Origin: an uncultured Sphingomonadaceae bacterium
GTDB taxonomy: Bacteria > Pseudomonadota > Alphaproteobacteria > Sphingomonadales > Sphingomonadaceae
Reading direction: 5' to 3'
DNA length: 64,000 bases
NCBI GenBank assembly: GCA_947494305.1
Contig: CANLUL010000002.1
Coordinates: 491,727 to 555,726 of the forward strand
Positions 62,120 to 64,000 of the stretch are shown here, piece by piece. The position numbers and the translations under genes were made by a program. The notes under the pieces are model-generated. The model ran no database searches. It had not been told where the DNA came from and saw nothing but the letters and a program-made list of their open reading frames with translations. How positions within the stretch are numbered: position 1 is the first letter of the stretch; every line of letters begins with the position of its first letter.

Positions 62120-64000
62120 ATGTCCCGCCTATCCCAGTCCCCTCTGATCGCGGTCCTTGGTCCGACCAATACCGGTAAGACTCATCTCGCGATTGAACGC
62201 ATGTGTGCCCATTCCAGCGGCATGATCGGCTTTCCCCTGCGGCTTTTGGCGCGAGAGGTTTATGACCGCGTTGTTAAGTTGAAGGGCCCCAACAGTGTTG
62301 CTTTGGTTACCGGAGAAGAAAAGATCATCCCGCCCGATGCACAGTGGTTTTTGTGCACTGCTGAAGCCATGCCGATGGATCGGGATTTTTCCTTTGTAGC
62401 GATTGACGAAGCGCAGCTTGGGATCGATCCGGAACGAGGGCATATTTTTACGGATCGGATGCTCCATGCAAGGGGCCGGGACGAAACGATGATATTGGGT
62501 TCCGAGAGCCTGCGTCCCTTGATCAGAAGCCTTCTGCCGGATGCAGAAATCCAAACACGGCCACGTTTTTCAACGCTTAGCTATGCCGGGCCGCGCAAGT
62601 TATCGCGTCTGCCGAAGCGATCCGCAATTGTCGCTTTCTCGATTGAAGATGTTTACGCGATTGCCGAAATGTTGCGGCGGCAACATGGTGGTGCCGCGAT
62701 TGTAATGGGTTCGCTCTCCCCCCATACTCGCAATGCACAGGTTCAAATGTATCAGGATGGTGAAGTGGACTATTTGGTCGCTACCGATGCTATCGGAATG
62801 GGTCTCAATCTTGATGTTACCCATGTCGCATTCGCGGCGCTTAGAAAATTTGATGGCCGCCGACGTCGGCGATTGACGCTAGCGGAAATTGGACAGATTG
62901 CAGGCCGGGCCGGGCGGCATCAAAAAGACGGTAGTTTTGGTACCCTATCTGGGATGGCGTCTTCGGATGAGCTACTGGACGAAGAAATTGAGCATCTGGA
63001 AGCGCATGAGTTTCCCAATTTGAACTGGCTCTATTGGCGCAATGCGGAGCCTTCTTTGAGAAATCTAAAAGCCCTGATCGATGGACTGGAAGAGACACCG
63101 AAGGATAGATTGCTGCGGGCCGCTCCCGAAGCAACAGACCTGGCGGTACTCAAACGGTTGGCACAAGATCCCGATGTAGCCACTCTTGTACAGGGTCGAG
63201 ATGAGGTAAATCTGCTCTGGGAAGCGGCCTGTATTCCCGATTTTCGTAAAGTCGGTCCTGATCATCAGGCGCGATTCGTCGCGTCGCTATGGCCGTACCT
63301 GTCAAAAGGAACGGGTAAAATTCCGCACGCGCGTATGGCACAAGAGATTGCAAGGCTGGAAAATATACAAGGCGATATTGCAACTTTGGGAGGACGGATC
63401 GCGGCCGCGCGCAGTTGGAGTTATATTGCGCAAAAGAAGCATTGGGTGGAGCAGGCGGATATCATGATTGAGCGCACGCGTGCGCTTGAACGCAAGCTTA
63501 GTGATGCCATGCACAGCCTACTCACGCAGCGGTTTGTTGACAAACGAACCCGTGTTTTGATGCGCGGTCTGTTAAGGGATGGGTTACCACAAGACGTAAC
63601 CATTGAGCCCGATGGTGGCGTTATGGTTGAAAATATAAAAATTGGGACTGTCAATGGGTTTCAATTTTCCGTACCTTTCGATAGCCGGAGGGAAGATCGT
63701 AAAATGCTGCTGTCCGCAGCAGAGAGATATTTGGGAAAATACATGCTCGAAAATGCCGATGCCTTGGCAAAAGCCCCAGACACCGTTTTGTCTCTCGTTG
63801 CAGATGACAATGGTCAACCCGCGATCATGTGGGGCGATGCCAAATTGGGTATTTTGACCAAAGGTAAAGATTTGTTGTCGCCGGAAGTGCGATTGGAACA
63901 GTCAGTAAAAGATCTGCCAGCCGAGGCCGCTCAAAAAGTCGGCGACCGCCTGGATGCCTGGCTTGAAGCGATGAAGCTCAAGCATCTTGAGGGTTTGGTC
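62120..64000 (+). CDS. SUV3-like ATP-dependent RNA helicase (partial, cut by right edge)
   Basis: Open from ATG 62120 to the window end, 627 codons, no stop. Walker A GPTNTGKTHLA (near 14), DEAQ box in FVAIDEAQLG, VATDAIGMGLN and QIAGRAGRH give the helicase motifs; it matches the mitochondrial-degradosome SUV3 branch found in alphaproteobacteria. The C-terminal region is still going at the edge, ending in helical, Lys-rich sequence. Probably acts in RNA turnover. The upstream gap of 170 bases to the M23 gene is the promoter region of both divergent genes. Confidence 0.88.
   Translation, partial: MSRLSQSPLIAVLGPTNTGKTHLAIERMCAHSSGMIGFPLRLLAREVYDRVVKLKGPNSVALVTGEEKIIPPDAQWFLCTAEAMPMDRDFSFVAIDEAQLGIDPERGHIFTDRMLHARGRDETMILGSESLRPLIRSLLPDAEIQTRPRFSTLSYAGPRKLSRLPKRSAIVAFSIEDVYAIAEMLRRQHGGAAIVMGSLSPHTRNAQVQMYQDGEVDYLVATDAIGMGLNLDVTHVAFAALRKFDGRRRRRLTLAEIGQIAGRAGRHQKDGSFGTLSGMASSDELLDEEIEHLEAHEFPNLNWLYWRNAEPSLRNLKALIDGLEETPKDRLLRAAPEATDLAVLKRLAQDPDVATLVQGRDEVNLLWEAACIPDFRKVGPDHQARFVASLWPYLSKGTGKIPHARMAQEIARLENIQGDIATLGGRIAAARSWSYIAQKKHWVEQADIMIERTRALERKLSDAMHSLLTQRFVDKRTRVLMRGLLRDGLPQDVTIEPDGGVMVENIKIGTVNGFQFSVPFDSRREDRKMLLSAAERYLGKYMLENADALAKAPDTVLSLVADDNGQPAIMWGDAKLGILTKGKDLLSPEVRLEQSVKDLPAEAAQKVGDRLDAWLEAMKLKHLEGLV

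Noticed and set aside
1-64000. tRNA, rRNA, transposase, integrase or CRISPR genes
   Set aside because: I scanned intergenic gaps and protein products and found none; small gaps leave little room for them.

Overview
The window looks like a chromosomal segment of a sphingomonad alphaproteobacterium of moderate GC content (Sphingorhabdus, Parasphingorhabdus or Sphingopyxis-like; inferred from gene content, not tested by search). Pointers are the spinster-type MFS transporter among catabolic SDR, P450 and acyl-CoA dehydrogenase genes, the class I lysyl-tRNA synthetase, the ihfA-merR pair, the aroQ-accB-accC cluster, a fused ThiS-ThiG, an UrcA-family protein and an RcnB-like secreted protein. Coding density is very high, with many 1 to 4 base start/stop overlaps. 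I saw no rRNA, tRNA, transposase, integrase or CRISPR array.

Layout. 1-12.7 kb is catabolic: acyl-CoA dehydrogenase, MFS transporter, two SDRs, an HMG-CoA lyase, then two cytochromes P450 with SnoaL-like, ABM-like and carboxymuconolactone-decarboxylase-like proteins. Inside it, at 5.7-8.4 kb, is a two-gene signalling operon: a membrane TIR protein, overlapping by one base a TPR / SLOG-like / class III nucleotide cyclase protein. 12.7-15.7 kb is a coupled thioesterase, FAD oxidoreductase and methyltransferase set. 15.8-25 kb holds ihfA, a MerR regulator, an alpha/beta hydrolase, a SixA-like phosphatase, a DinG-type helicase, NnrU, lysK, a DUF3291 protein, a short asparaginase-like protein and a YeeE/YedE transporter. 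25-34 kb has a bicupin, a desaturase preceded by an 18-bp palindrome, an SDR, argE, a duplicated-domain unknown, a DUF885 protein, a prolyl-4-hydroxylase-like enzyme and an amidohydrolase.

34-40 kb holds the Arg/Asn-rich RcnB-like protein, accC-accB-aroQ, ThiS-ThiG and a methyltransferase. 40-46 kb holds UrcA, a small membrane protein, a gluconate-2-dehydrogenase-subunit-3 protein, a GMC oxidoreductase with a Cys motif, a ThuA protein, and a convergent LytS/LytTR-type two-component pair. 46-57 kb holds unknowns, a DUF4424 protein, a PF10118 protein diverging from a TetR regulator, lnt, metK, a diguanylate cyclase, trmB, and rplU-rpmA. 57-64 kb holds lipoproteins, a gamma carbonic anhydrase, hemB, an M23 peptidase and, cut by the right edge, a SUV3-like RNA helicase.

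The observations I value most are: (1) the TIR / TPR-SLOG-cyclase operon, a candidate nucleotide-signalling or defence module with non-canonical cyclase substrate residues; (2) a shared direct-repeat element with exactly 21-bp spacing upstream of the LytTR operon, the UrcA gene and the DUF885 gene, which fits a LytTR regulon; (3) the ThiS-ThiG fusion, which buries the ThiS Gly-Gly end; (4) an Arg/Asn-rich secreted protein with four 12-residue calcium-loop-like repeats.
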